From NCBI GenBank assembly GCA_035771165.1, contig JAWNZC010000408.1, forward strand, positions 372,001 to 436,000: 64,000 nt of DNA, in the 5' to 3' direction. The notes below the pieces were generated by a model that worked only from the letters and a program-made list of their open reading frames with translations, was not told the DNA's origin and searched no databases. Position 1 is the stretch's first letter. The number at the start of each line of letters is the position of its first letter. This DNA is from Paragorgia papillata. Taxonomy: Eukaryota; Cnidaria; Anthozoa; Scleralcyonacea; Coralliidae. Of the stretch, positions 34,861 to 60,205 are shown one piece after another. Position numbers and translations under genes: made by a program.

Positions 34861-35411
34861 TACAGCGATAATACACACCAAAACATCTTATAAGAGATTT
34901 ATTATACAACTGCTCTGATCAACAAATTTTTATGGAAAAAGAAAACTCTAAAAAGGCCAGAGAAGTAGCGTGACTTGCACCAGGACAAAATAATAAGCAT
35001 ACATGTAGTCTCCCGTGTGATAAATTTGATTGGCTAACAAAATCTGTCAAACCGGTTTTCTACTATCCAAATAACTAACTATCCAAATATCGCTGTATAT
35101 TTGTATTAGTTTTTCGCGTTATTTGGACAGTTTTTAATGCAGTTGTATAATAAAAGTAGTTATCACATTTTTTGAATAGTTATCTTACTTTGAACGGTTA
35201 TTCATCTTTTCTATGCGTTATGAACTCGTTTTCATGCACGAAATTTACAATAACATTTTTACTCTAAACGACTTTACAAGGGTAATTAATATGCACATTT
35301 TAAGATTGTTAAAACTAAACAAGATATTTTAATTTAACAACTTGAAATCTCAATATAGGTCAGACTGAAGATGGCCTAAAGTGGATTACAGAATATGGAC
35401 TGCAGTTTTAA
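12689..35411 (+). CDS. HYI: hydroxypyruvate isomerase, nine exons
   Basis: Exons: 12689-12776, 12899-13009, 20746-20845, 21391-21505, 22948-23017, 26980-27029, 27878-27947, 32259-32393, 35359-35411. They join in frame to 263 aa, close to the usual ~260-280. HYI is a TIM-barrel sugar-phosphate-type isomerase that interconverts hydroxypyruvate and tartronate semialdehyde; the animal enzyme's role is not well defined. Family landmarks are the N-terminus MPFKINANISFMF, RYKAASKAGFKGVE, LIEP with Glu146, DFFHAQ (Asp179, His182), QVPGRGEP, GCEY with Glu242, and the end EDGLKWITEYGLQF. Glu146 and Glu242 match the two conserved catalytic glutamates. Intron 5 uses a GC donor (AAG|GCAAGT). All other introns are GT-AG. 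No coding damage is visible. Confidence 0.95.
13163..13648. mobile_element. MITE built from palindromic AACAAGTTGTT/AACATTGTT units (HYI intron 2)
   Basis: Inverted termini GTACACGCGTAAAAAT and ATTTTTACACGTGTAC enclose about 486 bp filled with imperfect self-complementary TTGTT-type units, so the whole element can fold extensively. The open frames within it are by-products of the repeat. Confidence 0.65.
14234..14595. mobile_element. DNA transposon/MITE, 362 bp (HYI intron 2)
   Basis: A 16-bp inverted terminus CAGGGACCGCGGAGCA at 14234 pairs with TGCTCCGCGGTCCCTG ending 14595. Flanks repeat TTGCA on both sides. The CAGGG terminus is hAT-like, but the duplication is shorter than the usual 8 bp. 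Confidence 0.7.
14882..15605 (-). mobile_element. 5'-truncated CR1/L2-type LINE
   Basis: The - strand frame 15602-15096 (168 aa) carries the reverse-transcriptase C-terminal signature LYCSTIRPLLEYGSSVFHHALP, then IERVQKRAL. Such tails follow the RT thumb in CR1/L2-clade elements. The 3' end is a GATA-type microsatellite near 14882, and the internal AGGCTGAATTGCGTA motif is shared with the copy at 59.2 kb. The copy lacks the endonuclease and the RT core, so it is dead on arrival. Confidence 0.8.
16340..17490. other. possible decayed coding sequence, unidentified
   Basis: Several short frames lie on the - strand (16850-16623, 17140-16820). A + strand stretch ending near a donor at 17485 reads like LAGYLGKQRAILR. 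None extends far and I do not recognise a family. This may be old transposase debris in HYI intron 2. Confidence 0.2.
17955..18093. repeat. foldback repeat
   Basis: About 55-bp inverted arms, each containing GAAATATGAAATTTATTTC and TTGACCAGGATA type sequence, surround a GC-rich centre. Confidence 0.7.
18365..18460 (+). mobile_element. Penelope-like end fragment with hammerhead-like core
   Basis: CTGACGA at 18380-18386, a short GGGC/GCTC hairpin and GAAAA at 18400-18404 resemble the conserved core of hammerhead ribozymes that occur in Penelope-like retroelements. An almost identical segment lies at 48541-48640. A bulged A before the short stem, and no clear stem I, make activity doubtful. Confidence 0.4.
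19035..19192. repeat. foldback repeat
   Basis: Inverted arms run from GAAATAGAAAATAGCCGCCC to GGGCGCCCATTTTCTATT, with GTTTATATAACC/GGTTATATAAAC inside. This is a typical small MITE. Confidence 0.65.
19405..19490 (-). repeat. tRNA-derived SINE fragment
   Basis: On the - strand, TGGCTCAACGGTTAGAGCGCC resembles a tRNA D-arm/box A. It is followed by an anticodon-arm-like part and a degenerate box B (GTGGAGTCCCGTC). The T-arm is incomplete and the acceptor stem is poor, so this is a SINE relic, not a tRNA gene. Confidence 0.5.
20917..21274. mobile_element. MITE (HYI intron 3)
   Basis: The inverted ends AGGGCCTGTTCATATAACC and ATTATATAAACAGGTCTTT, with CCGGGACATCGCGGTATA inside each arm, bound about 358 bp. 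Confidence 0.65.
21506..22947. other. HYI intron 4; nothing clear besides G/C-rich repeat scraps
   Basis: A GGGCACGGTACCCGGG-type patch (21690-21860) looks like a decayed foldback repeat. The short frames around 22187-22583 have no recognisable domain. Confidence 0.3.
23041..23389. mobile_element. piggyBac-type MITE, TTAA-flanked
   Basis: The element runs from GGTGGCTTGATAGGAAAAA to TTTTTCCTATCGAGCCACC, with TTAA at 23037-23040 and 23390-23393. A TTAA target is diagnostic of the piggyBac superfamily. No transposase is present. Confidence 0.8.
23389..23457 (+). repeat. tandem duplication carrying an empty TTAA site
   Basis: A ~41-bp segment (CTTAAAAAACCATAAAGCCC, then ATGTCCTT and AAATTATCATAGC) is followed directly by a second copy starting at 23430. 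The second copy is interrupted at its TTAA by the 23460-24125 MITE and resumes after it as TTAAATTATCATTGC. Confidence 0.75.
23460..24125. mobile_element. piggyBac-type MITE with ~330-bp arms
   Basis: The termini GGTGGCTCCATACAGTTTC and GAAACTGTATGGAGCCACC are flanked by TTAA at 23456-23459 and 24126-24129. The arms carry matched tracts such as TGGTAACAGTTTTTGAT and TTGTTGCCATAGCAACAAC. It sits 70 bp from a second member of the same family. Confidence 0.8.
25742..25853 (-). mobile_element. Penelope-like element GIY-YIG endonuclease fragment inside the satellite
   Basis: The - strand reads CECGLVYIGETGRNLTTRL followed by KEHK. This is the GIY-YIG nuclease signature (CG.VYIGET.R.L..R..EH) found at the C-terminus of many Penelope-like reverse transcriptases. 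Both sides are satellite, and the frame runs directly into TAGTC repeats. Confidence 0.7.
26111..26270. mobile_element. MITE inserted in the satellite
   Basis: The inverted arms GGGGGCTTTCCATTTACATGG and CCAATTG-type GAAAGCGCCC ends, with GGTTAGACCGGTCAGTCCGG in each arm, are flanked by CTA on both sides within the TAGTC array. Confidence 0.65.
27348..27460. repeat. TGTTG pentanucleotide microsatellite
   Basis: About 22 uninterrupted GTGTT units. The Cys/Val-only and Thr/Gln/His-only frames on the two strands are artefacts of the repeat. Confidence 0.95.
28019..28158. repeat. foldback repeat (HYI intron 7)
   Basis: About 40-bp inverted arms (TATTGGATTCATCT...AAATATTTAAG with CTTAAATATTTTCC...AGATGAATCCAATA). 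Confidence 0.7.
28781..29317. mobile_element. hAT-like MITE with 8-bp target duplication
   Basis: The termini AGGGCTCAAAATAAC and GTTATTTTGAGCCCT are flanked by GCTTTCAC (28773-28780) and GCTTTTAC (29318-29325), matching at 7 of 8 bases. Multiple GACCGGTCA palindromes lie inside. A GTTT/GTT microsatellite and a G run near 29085-29210 lie in the centre. It interrupts an older palindromic repeat also seen near 48.7 kb. Confidence 0.75.
29600..30110. pseudogene. rearranged OTU-protease fragment of a retroelement
   Basis: The - strand (about 29880-29700) encodes MRCNGVWITDIEILSAASLF then STDIYVYT, the N-terminal half of an OTU cysteine-protease domain as found in transposons. The + strand (29853-30107) encodes SLEEINTIIHIGHLGEFHYV, which resembles the C-terminal His-containing part of OTU. 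The two halves are on opposite strands, so the domain is broken by an inversion or two insertions. Downstream + strand FHSGLTLNPDPCYQPL resembles the start of a retroelement ORF. Confidence 0.4.
30639..31063. mobile_element. piggyBac-type MITE, TTAA-flanked
   Basis: The ends AGGTCAACTA and TATAGTTGCCCT form short inverted termini with TTAA at 30635-30638 and 31064-31067. Confidence 0.55.
31346..31729. mobile_element. foldback MITE of GAATTAAATTCGTC units
   Basis: The inverted ends CAATAGACGA and TCGTCTATTG bound 384 bp in which GAATTAAATTCGTC-like words recur in both orientations. Confidence 0.6.
32805..32998. mobile_element. MITE with TAA target site, nested
   Basis: The element runs from GGCTACGTCCACACGTAT to ATACGTGTGGACAAGGCC, flanked by TAA at 32802-32804 and 32999-33001, and inserted into the left arm of the 32675-33913 element. 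A related degraded copy lies near 57,595-57,660. Confidence 0.75.
33090..33760 (-). mobile_element. 5'-truncated CR1/L2-type LINE, nested
   Basis: The - strand frame 33762-33256 has the RT C-terminal pattern NFYCSCIRSVLEYACQLFHS followed by IERIQKQAMRIIFP. A GATA microsatellite (33090-33110) marks the 3' end. It is a different subfamily from the copies at 14.9 and 59.2 kb. Confidence 0.8.
33918..35358. other. HYI intron 8, right part; no gene seen
   Basis: The stretch is AT-rich with a few G/C runs and short degenerate inverted words (TTTTCCC.CCC.ACC.ATTT-like near 34480 and 34720). Nothing in it looks coding. Confidence 0.4.
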
Positions 35412-35578
35412 CCTATTTTTCCCCATCTTCTGATGACTGATAAATATATAGAATGTGAACATTTTAATAATTGAAATTGTAAAAAATAACAATGAAGAGA
35501 AACATATCAATTATTTTATATATGTTGGGTCTTACCATGGCATACATAGATAATGGAAGGTAACTGGATCAGAAAACT

Positions 35579-35874
35579 TACCCTGCGAGCAGAGCCTTCT
35601 TTTCCTTATTTCTTCGCTGAGAGAGAGGAAGAAAAGTAGGCTCTGCTGTATTCGTGTTTGGCTTCGTCCAAGATTTAGGACGAAGTAACCCGTTTAAGAC
35701 CCGTTTAACCGGTTCTCGTTTTGTTTTCTGCTCTGATTGGGACTGGGTTCGAGATTGTAACCAAGCAACTGACATGCATGCGCAATGGAAACCAGTCACG
35801 AATACAGCAGAGCCTACTTTTCTTCCTCTCTCTCAGTGAAGAAACAAGGAAAAGAAGGCTCTGCTCGCAGGGTA
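35579..35874. mobile_element. MULE-type foldback element with 9-bp target duplication
   Basis: The termini TACCCTGCGAGCAGAGCC and GGCTCTGCTCGCAGGGTA have about 75-bp arms and the exact duplication CAGAAAACT at 35570-35578 and 35875-35883. Nine-base duplications are characteristic of the Mutator superfamily. Confidence 0.8.
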
Positions 35875-35971
35875 CAGAAAACTTAAAACGATATACGAAA
35901 CTGGAAACGATGTTTCAATAACTTTCTACGGTAATTAACACTTATATAAGCAGCTGATCATATAACGGGTG

Positions 35972-36401
35972 CAGTGGCGTAGCCAGGGTCTTGAGTTTGG
36001 GGGGGGCAAACCCGGTCTGCTAGGGGGATCCGGGGGCATGCCCCCCCGGAACATTTTGGGGAGGCAAGTATTAAAAGTAATCTGAAAGCGATAAATTACA
36101 TAATTTTGTTGAAATCAAACCAGAACGTAGAAAATATTTAGATTTATTTATAAACAAGTCGTAAATGTAAAAACAAGTTGGGAGGCATTTTGTATAGAGC
36201 CTTTAGTATTGTAGTTTATAGCATATGTATGCCTGCAATATATATAACACATTACTAGGCTACTCACTTGGCTTTAAAACAATGTAACACCCCCCCCCCC
36301 CCCTCTACAAGTTTCTCGACGGATTTAAACTTTTCACGAGAACGGTCTTGGAGACCATTGGGGGGGGGGGGGGGCGACCGCCCCCCTTGGCTACACCACT
36401 G
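35972..36401. mobile_element. hAT-like MITE with 8-bp target duplication
   Basis: The termini CAGTGGCGTAGCCAGGG and CCTTGGCTACACCACTG carry an exact AACGGGTG duplication at 35964-35971 and 36402-36409. G- and C-runs lie inside both ends. Confidence 0.85.
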
Positions 36402-36607
36402 AACGGGTGGTCCCACATGGCCACGATCAGCTATTGCTGAAATTAAACAGTGTAATATCACTTAAGTTCAGTAGTGTCTGATTGTAGCCATTTGGGACCA
36501 CCCGTTAGTGCATTAGCCGGTTTCGTAACATCGTTTTAAGTTTCCTATCCAGTTCCCCTTCCATTATCTATGGTCTTACACACAGTGCTTGTTCAGTTAA
36601 CATATAT

Positions 36608-36955
36608 TAGACTGTCTGAACCACTGATCTCGAAATAAAACTGGATAGTGCAACCTATTGTCCACTGGTTCATAAAATGAAACCAGCTAAACAAAAGAAA
36701 TCCGTAATTACTAAGGGACCAAACATGCTGAAAAATGTCTTTATGTCTTCTTAAAACGTCTTCTGTACCAAAAAAGACTATTGAACTATATTTTCTTTCA
36801 AAGATTCAGCATCTCATTCAACAAAATGTTTATATCGGTGCCAGAATACGCTAGAAAGACCATCACTTGCTCCCTTAGTAATGGCTGACTTCCGGCTTTA
36901 TTTTGTAAACAATAGATGCTTAATCCAGTTTTATTTCGAGATCAGTGGTCTGAAC
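36608..36955. repeat. foldback repeat
   Basis: Inverted arms GTCTGAACCACTGATCTCGA (near 36614) and TCGAGATCAGTGGTCTGAAC (near 36936). Confidence 0.65.
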
Positions 36956-38587
36956 ACAGTTGTGACGTCACAGCACGTTTCTTTGTTTTATTTCTCGGGC
37001 TATCGTGTGGTATACTACTTACACATCTTGCACGATTTACCTCCGTTCTATCCGTGTTTCGACCCTGCAGTTGAAGTTGTATTAAGCTGAAGGGTAGGTT
37101 TATAACTTATCCGGTGAATTATTTTAACCACCACAAAGAAATCTGTTGTATATCCAGCATACGAAGAGTGGTACAACCACCCCTGAACATATACTAGGTT
37201 GTTTTCATTAACTTTCATCGGATAAACTATTTCCTCCGTGGAACAAAGGCCCGGTTGCCCGGGAGAAATTTCATTTCATTCCGGGTCAAAAAGCGCGGGA
37301 ATTTAAGGAAATGAAGCAAAAAAGCAAAAAAAAATCACCCCAATTCTATGTTAGAAGTTATTTCACTTTTATTCAGTGTTTTGTCTCTAGACCTGACTGA
37401 CAGTTTGGACGAAATTCTGACCGTAATATTCAAAGTTACTGAGCATTGCAGTTCAGTAAACTTCATCCCGGTCTACCGGGTTATTGCGTTTATATGGACA
37501 AACATGTCCCGCCTGACCGAGATCCCGGTAACATGGAAAACAACAGTAAATTATCTACAAGCCGAGATCCCGGTACACCGAGCAATCATTTTTTGTATAT
37601 ACTGAGAATTGTGTTTGTCTATAGGAGATTGTTTGACAAGTGTCTTTAGATTTTAGTGTACAGGTTACTGCATAAATACTTCAGTTGCATCTAAAACTTT
37701 AGTATTCTTAATTTCCCAAGCGCCTCCACGAGTTTATCACAATTGATCGTACCGAAAAAGTGTTAAAAAAAATTATATTCGGAAGTACTCTGAACTTCAT
37801 GTTAGGTTTAATATTGTGTATCGAGGTCACATGACAAGCCATATTTGGAGTTCACCATGCTGTTTTTTGTTACCTTCGTCGCAGCTTTCGTTTTGAGATA
37901 CTGTGTGTTACGTTGCTCTCTTTCGCCTTTCCTCGTTTTGTTTTATAATAAAACTCATTTTCAAAAAAAAGATGGCGACTTGTACATTTAATCACAATCC
38001 TTTGCGTGCAGTAAATATTGTTTCTTGCACAATTATTGGAAGATATGGTTTTAAAACGATCAACTTTGGTAGGAATAAACTTCTTGCTTACATAATCAAT
38101 CTTAGCATGATGAACAACGTTTAGTTGTTATTTGAGCTGGGGTAAATGTAGCGCCGCCATCTTTTTCAGTACCGTCAATTGGTAACTCCACACCCCCAAG
38201 CGAAGCCTCTGCGGAGGAGAGGTATCAGCACAGGTCGCCCAAACTCATGGTGTGAGCAGTTATGTATACAAGAATTTAAGTCAAAATGATAGAATATTTC
38301 CTCTTAATTGCTTTCAATTTTTGAAATATACTGAAATATAGTGTACTTATCTCTAGTACAAAGTGTATTTGTCTTACTGATGTGGTTTCGGTGAGATTTT
38401 ATGAACAGTCTGGGACTGCACGCAGGCCGCTACATATAAACCCGACATAGCCATGTTTTATTTATATGAAAACGCAAACACTACCGTACGAATATTCAAC
38501 AAAATAAAAGTTTTTGAAAATTGCTGTTTTACTTACATGTTTATTGTGTCAGTACGTTTGTCTTTGTGAAATTTTGGATCATTCCAC
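36956..38587. other. intergenic, no gene seen
   Basis: CCCGGT/ACCGGG-rich scraps (37250-37580) resemble the 20.9-kb MITE. The short frames have no recognisable domains. Confidence 0.35.
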
Positions 38588-38695
38588 TGGCAGCGCGTGG
38601 GCACCCTGTGGCGGACTCGAATTTTTTGTTTTTTTAAAATCCCCTGCCACAGTCCCCCGCGCGTCTTTCGAGTCCGCCACAGTACCCACGCGCTG
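38588..38695. repeat. GC-rich foldback repeat
   Basis: The arms GGCAGCGCGTGGGCACCCTG and CAGTACCCACGCGCTGCC, with TGGCGGACTCGAA/TTCGAGTCCGCCA inside, form a stem of about 32 bp. Confidence 0.75.
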
Positions 38696-39368
38696 CCAAG
38701 ATGGGCTCCCTGTGATCATTCCGCCAATTATTCCTCGAGTTCGGGTTTTCGAAACTGCTGTGTTTACCGTCTTGTACGCCCTCCGGGTCATCAATTTCGA
38801 GCCATCAAGAGGGGTGATTTTTGAGGGAGGAAGAAATTCGTTGTCATTTTGGATTTTTGGCGTATAGTTCTTGAGTTATAAACTCCCACAGTTTGCAATG
38901 ATTACTTCATTTTTGGAGAAATTTGTTACTTCTTGGTAACATTGCCTTATGCCGTACGCAGATGGAGCATTGAAGCTAACTAAAACCATTATAGTTCTCC
39001 AGTTCTAAAATCCTAGTTGCCATATACATACGTCATAATGCATTGGTTATTCCCCAAAATGAAATATAGCCATGACAAACTTTGATAGTTCATAGCTCGA
39101 AATTGATTTTTTTGCGAATGCCCCTGTCATGCTCCTCAACGAAACGACAACGAATTTTTCACCTCACAGACACTTCAAGGAGCGATAAAGAGAAGGGCCA
39201 GGTTAAAAACATGACATGATTTCCGCCAAAACATTCACGAACCCGTCTGCATTCCTTAGCCTTTGAAATTGACACCACCGTGATATCACTGTCATTTGCT
39301 ACTTTTGAATTCTCCAGCCAAAAAGGTTTAGGAATGCAGACGGATTCGTCAATGTTTTGGGCAGAAAT

Positions 39369-39817
39369 CAGGGCCTGAAATAATTTCAAAATTTGTCTGG
39401 ACAAAATGTCCGATTGATCGGAAATTTTCAAATTTGATCTGACATTTTTTTCGATTTCATTTTGACTCCCTCCGTGTTGCAATATGTGTATTATAAATTA
39501 TTTTAACATCTTTTAATATACAAAATTCTGTTCTAAAATATGCCCTTTCTAGCAGGTCATTTCGTAGACAAACATCAGTGTAGTGATTTAAAAAGCAAAT
39601 TAAGACTCACCTTTCACAAATCAAATCAATCTATCACGCCGCCATCTTGTTTACTGAGCCCGCATTCTTTGCGGGATGCTCAGACCCAGTCTTTTTGAAA
39701 AAAACTGATTGCACTGTTTTGTCAAATTTGTCCGGACAAAACTTCCGATCAATTCAGCATTTGGACGGAAAAACTGTAATTTGGTCGGAAAACGTCCGAC
39801 CGTTATTTCAGGCTCTG
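39369..39817. mobile_element. hAT-like MITE
   Basis: The termini CAGGGCCTGAAATAA and TTATTTCAGGCTCTG carry TTTGTC.GGACAAAA and CGATC repeats within. GAAATC occurs at both flanks, but the 8-bp duplication is not clean. Confidence 0.55.
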
Positions 39818-40292
39818 GAAATCATGACGTGTTTTTTGGGGCCATGCTGTACATCATCGGTTTTGGTAATACCATAAACACAATTTCTTTAGATACATGA
39901 TTGTAGAAGAAAACGTTACAATAGAACGTTTCGATAATCAAGCCCACATACACTAGAGCTATATGCAGTGAACTAGCTAAAACGAAGCTCAGACCTGTGC
40001 AAAACGTTTATGGAGAAGAAAAAAAAGAAGCAATTGTCCAACGAGCCAGTGCCACTCTAATGAAAACCGCGCCATATTACTTTAATAGTTAAGCTACGGT
40101 ACAACTCTAACTCTTGTTTTAACGGTAATTTGAACATGGACATTCTTTTAAAGAATAAACTCAACACGCGACAGTTTTTGCTGCCGTATTACACAGAGGC
40201 ATGACTATAATACAGAACATGTTGGCACAGTGAACTGCGTTATGACCATATATATATACTATTGTTCATGCAGGGCACATATCGTGTTATAT

Positions 40293-40770
40293 TTAAAGTG
40301 TCTGTAAACTCAAGTGTCTATTAGATATTACTGATATGGATTCTATGTATAACGTGAATAGTTGAATGCCAAAATATTTTCTGACTTGAACTTCTATTTG
40401 TTGTTATATTGAGGTTTGTATTTCCAAAATGTTAATGTGATAACGTCAATGTAGGCATTTGTGTGTGTGTTTTTTCTTTTATTATGGTAAACCGCTTGAA
40501 GATTTTAATGAAAAAAATGATAAAATACAGTATATACTATTCAAGTATTCCATTAACACGTGAATTGGGTAATACTTCTGCTGTAACGGAACACTGCGTA
40601 TGCAAATTATGCCTACATAGACGCCATCCTCATTACCATTTTGAAAATACAAACCTCCATACAACAACAAATAAAAGTTCAAATCAAAAAATATTTTGGC
40701 ATTAACTATACACATTAAATAGAATCCTATGCGGTAATATCGTGTTTGAGTTTATAAGCACTTTAAAACA
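40293..40770. repeat. long foldback repeat
   Basis: Imperfect arms of more than 150 bp include AATGCCAAAATATTTT and AAAATATTTTGGCATT, and extend outward through GGATTCTAT and TAAACTCAA matches. Confidence 0.65.
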
Positions 40771-41026
40771 GTAAGTTATTCATCGTGAAACATCCTGTAT
40801 TTGCTTACTTTCGTTATTGAAAAAAGCGGTTATAATATATAGAATATCGTCATATATACAGTATACTTACATAAAGCCAATGTACCGCTAAGCAGATTTT
40901 GAAGTTTGCACAGTGGAAAGTGGTCATTAACAGCACTTCACCTTGCTATACCTTTCTGAATTGAACACATGCAGAATCTATGAAGAAAGCTAATCTATAT
41001 ACGAACCGTATTGAAGGAACCATAGT

Positions 41027-41321
41027 CAATCGAGAGATGGTCTGGAAACTCGGCAAACTTCAAAGCGCCTATAATGAGCTGGGATTTTATGTTGAACCGT
41101 ACCTTACACCGTGCACATCCTTTGTTTTAGGTTTATTAATATTTAAATAGCACGGTTGAGTGATTGAACTGAAACGTTGCTATTGGACAATTCGTTCATT
41201 ATACTAAAATACAATGTGTTCAGTGACCGTACACCGTGTACAAAAATGCATAAAGGCGAACAAAAAGATAGACCAAAGACTTTAGCTGAGTTTCCAGACC
41301 ATATCTCGATTGACTATGAAG
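41027..41321. repeat. foldback repeat
   Basis: Arms GTCAATCGAGAGATGGTCTG and CAGACCATATCTCGATTGAC. Confidence 0.65.
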
Positions 41322-41808
41322 AAACATATGCAGCAACATGCATGTTACTTACAATATCTTCGAATATAGACATGTACATATAGTATATTTATTATATGGC
41401 CTTGTACTATCTGGAATCGAAAAGATTTTTACACTTGTTCTGACACAATTATACATACGTATTGAAAAATAGCCATATAATAAACGATTAACTTCGTTTG
41501 TTCTGGGTTTGTATATATGAGACTAAATATAGAGCTTTAGCCTTGACCAGACTATGCGTCATTGTTCGCACCATCTTGTTTCGCCACTTCGTACACTGAC
41601 GTGATATATCCGTAGTATAGCCGTTCATTTTAGTACGACATTTTCGTATTCAAATGAAAGGTTATATATACTACGAGAGTTCACACGTCATAGATAACCT
41701 TCATTACTTATCTGGATAGGAAACTTCAAACGATGTTACGAAACCGGAAACGATGTTTACACAACTTGCTATGGTAATTACACACTTATAAGCGGCCAAT
41801 GCACCTAA

Positions 41809-41979
41809 AGCCCAGTTTCCATATAGCCGTAAGAGCCGGCGGCATGGCTGCGGCAAGGGGCGATAGTCCAATCATAGCCAGTGTTGAATTAGCCAGCAAT
41901 AAAAAGCTGTATGCGATTGGACCATTGCCTCTTGCCGCAGCCATGCCTCCGGCGCTTACGGCTATATGGAAACCAGGCT
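41809..41979. mobile_element. MITE with TAA target site, nested
   Basis: The element runs from AGCCCAGTTTCCATATAGCC to GGCTATATGGAAACCAGGCT, flanked by TAA at 41806-41808 and 41980-41982, inside a copy of the family that forms 35534-36578. Confidence 0.75.
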
Positions 41980-42033
41980 TAACGGGTGGTCCTATACATG
42001 GCTAAAATCAGACACTGCTGAACTTAAGTGATA

Positions 42034-42444
42034 TTTGCACGTTGACGTACGATGGCGTTGGGTGACTCGGTACAACTACCAGAATGCTTTGCCAGTATTC
42101 TAGGGTTTCGGCTAAAAGGGATGACTCAAAGCCAAGGGACCGGTCCAGTCCTTGCGGCTTTTCCAAAATATGTCGTTAAAACGTTTTTTCCAAATTTGTC
42201 GTCAAGTTTCAGGGAGTCTCAAGATTTTAGCAATCGTCTGCACAAAAACCCTAACTCTAATCAGAAATCTGGTTTACCCCATAACTTTTTGGAAAACTTA
42301 CATATTTGTCGACATATTGTGGAAAAGCCGCGAAAGGACTGGACGGGTCCCTTTGAGTCATCCGTTTTAGCCGCAACCCTAGAATACTGGCAAAGCATTC
42401 TGGTAGTTGTAGTCATCCAACGCCATTCCACGTCATCGTGCAAA
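42034..42444. mobile_element. MITE, nested
   Basis: The termini TTTGCACGTTGACG and CGTCATCGTGCAAA enclose arms with TACCAGAATGCTTTGCCAGT and its complement. A sister copy is at about 54529-54957 in SPOP intron 1 of the recognised exons. The central TTCGGCTAAAA...GACTCAAAG motif is shared. Confidence 0.65.
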
Positions 42445-42755
42445 CGGTCTATTACCATAGCAAGTTGAGCAAACATCGTTTCCGGCTTCGTAACTGTATC
42501 CAGTTCCGCTTCATTATCTATGATCAGACCATGGTCTCTTTGTACGAACCTCGCCTGTGGCTCAGCCCATTTACTGTCCAGACCTTGTCCTCGACTTGCT
42601 CAGATATTACGGCGAATATGAAATATTATACAATATGAAACATTTCAGCGGAAAATGCATGCATTGGCTAAACGTTCAATGGTTGCATAGCGAACCCGCA
42701 TGATAATTTAAATATTCTATAAAACACAAAGTAAAAGGAAATATACTATATTTCA

Positions 42756-58639
<15,884 letters not shown>

Positions 58640-58700
58640 CTGAAAAAAAAATAGTATACAGAAACAGTAAGTTCCTAATACAGTAAACCATGTACAGTTA

Positions 58701-59055
58701 GACCCCGTTTACACGATGCCGGTACAATTTGAAAACGGAACAAAACCGTGCCGTTTAGGCCTTGCGTTTACACGATACCGGCACAAAATGAGGACGGGTT
58801 CCTTCACGGCATGAAATGAAAACGGAACACTAACCGGTATCGTGTAAACGCCCATGCCGTAACAGTTTGATGACGGTAATCACGATATATACGACCACAG
58901 TATTCGGGTCAGCAGTATTCACAAAGTCTTTTTCACATGTTAATCCGTCATTATATTATACCGGCACCATGTAAACGCAATACTTTTTGGCCTGTATTTA
59001 CACACCGGCATGATTTTCCGTTTTCAAATTGTACCGGCATCGTGTAAACGGGGTC
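58701..59055. mobile_element. MITE with TTA target site
   Basis: The termini GACCCCGTTTACACGATGCC and GGCATCGTGTAAACGGGGTC are flanked by TTA at 58698-58700 and 59056-59058. Confidence 0.8.
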
Positions 59056-59230
59056 TTAGTAGAACAATTATTATTTATTAAAACAATAGGGCCTTTTATA
59101 TGGGGAAAAATAAGTCGTCAAGAAGTTAAATACGTCGTGAACAGCTCGTATAAACGGTCATGTAATCAATAAACCACAACTAAAATAACCCTTGGGTTGA
59201 AGCTAGTCCAAAATAAGCCGCGGCTTATTA

Positions 59231-59690
59231 GATAGATGGTTAGATAGACAGATGGTTTAATGGTAAAATACATATGCAGCCCAAAGGCTGAATTGCGTAT
59301 TTACAAATGTATATATATAAATAAATACCTTATAAAACGAAACACGTATAAGTATGAGTATAAGTAAAGTAGTATTATAAGAATAAATCTAAACCTAACT
59401 ACAAAATAACTATTAGTAACATAATGAGGACGCATTTGCATCACGGCATGATGAAATAATAAAAGTGTTCATATATCGATTCGTTTTACATTTTGGTATA
59501 ACGAACTTGGGAGGCTGTCTTAAATTATAGTTTGACAGGTAAAGTGCAGGTAACAAACTATAAAGACTGTGGGTATTAACGTTAGTAATCAAAGTGAAAA
59601 GTTTTCTACAAATGTCCGCCGTATGATGAGTGTCAAGTCGTTCCATATCTAACTTCTCCAGGGCCACGTTATAGTCCACGTTGACCACTT
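59231..59690 (-). mobile_element. 5'-truncated CR1/L2-type LINE, nested
   Basis: The - strand frame 59688-59413 has the same C-terminal pattern as the 15.1-kb copy (SLLPALYLSNYNLRQPPKFV then TNRY). The 3' end is a GATA/GATG microsatellite and carries AGGCTGAATTGCGTA. Confidence 0.7.
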
Positions 59691-59712
59691 ATACGGGCTG
59701 TTCATGACTTAA

Positions 59713-60167
59713 AGGGCAATAGCACTAAAAATTAAGTTTGTCTAATTTGAAAGAACTCATAAAATTGTAATAGAACAACTTTTTCGTATCTCTCTTCGTT
59801 TTCAAGATATTTCAATTTGTTTGATATGTAAATGAGATGGTCTCTGACGTCAGGTGTGGGGTAAAATATTTTCACATGTAGCAAAACCAGTTATATCTCT
59901 AAGTTTCTTCAGCGAAATCATTTCAAACTGTGCACATAAAAACTCCTTGCGACGCTGAACATTTCATGTTAGATATGTAAGTGATTTTGCTCTGTATGAA
60001 AATATTTTACCCCACTCCTGACGTCAGAGACCATCTCATTTACATATCAAACAAATTGAAATATCTTGAAAACGCAGAACGATACGAAAAAGTTGTAAAG
60101 GATCTTCTATTACAATTTTATGAGTTCTTTCAAATTAGACAAACTTAATTTCTGTTGCCAATCCCCT
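59713..60167. mobile_element. piggyBac-type MITE, TTAA-flanked, nested
   Basis: The ends AGGGCAATAGCACTAAAAAT and TGTTGCCAATCCCCT are flanked by TTAA at 59709-59712 and 60168-60171. The arms are about 150 bp, including CTGACGTCAG. Confidence 0.8.
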
Positions 60168-60205
60168 TTAAGCTGTGGCTCATTTTTCCCCATATAAAAA
60201 GCCCT

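Larger units (their letters stand above)
35534..36578. mobile_element. old foldback MITE interrupted by two other elements
   Basis: The outer arms CATAGATAATGGAAGG (near 35554) and CCTTCCATTATCTATGG (near 36560) belong to one element. It is interrupted by 35579-35874 and 35972-36401. A second, similarly interrupted copy of the same family lies at about 41.7-42.5 kb. Confidence 0.65.
59089..60204. mobile_element. MITE (TA-flanked) containing a LINE and a piggyBac-type MITE
   Basis: The outer ends GGGCCTTTTATATGGGGAAA and CCCCATATAAAAAGCCC are bounded by TA. Inside lie a LINE (59231-59690) and a TTAA element (59713-60167). GAACAGCTCGTATAA and TTATACGGGCTGTTC are the innermost matching arm pieces. 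Confidence 0.7.
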
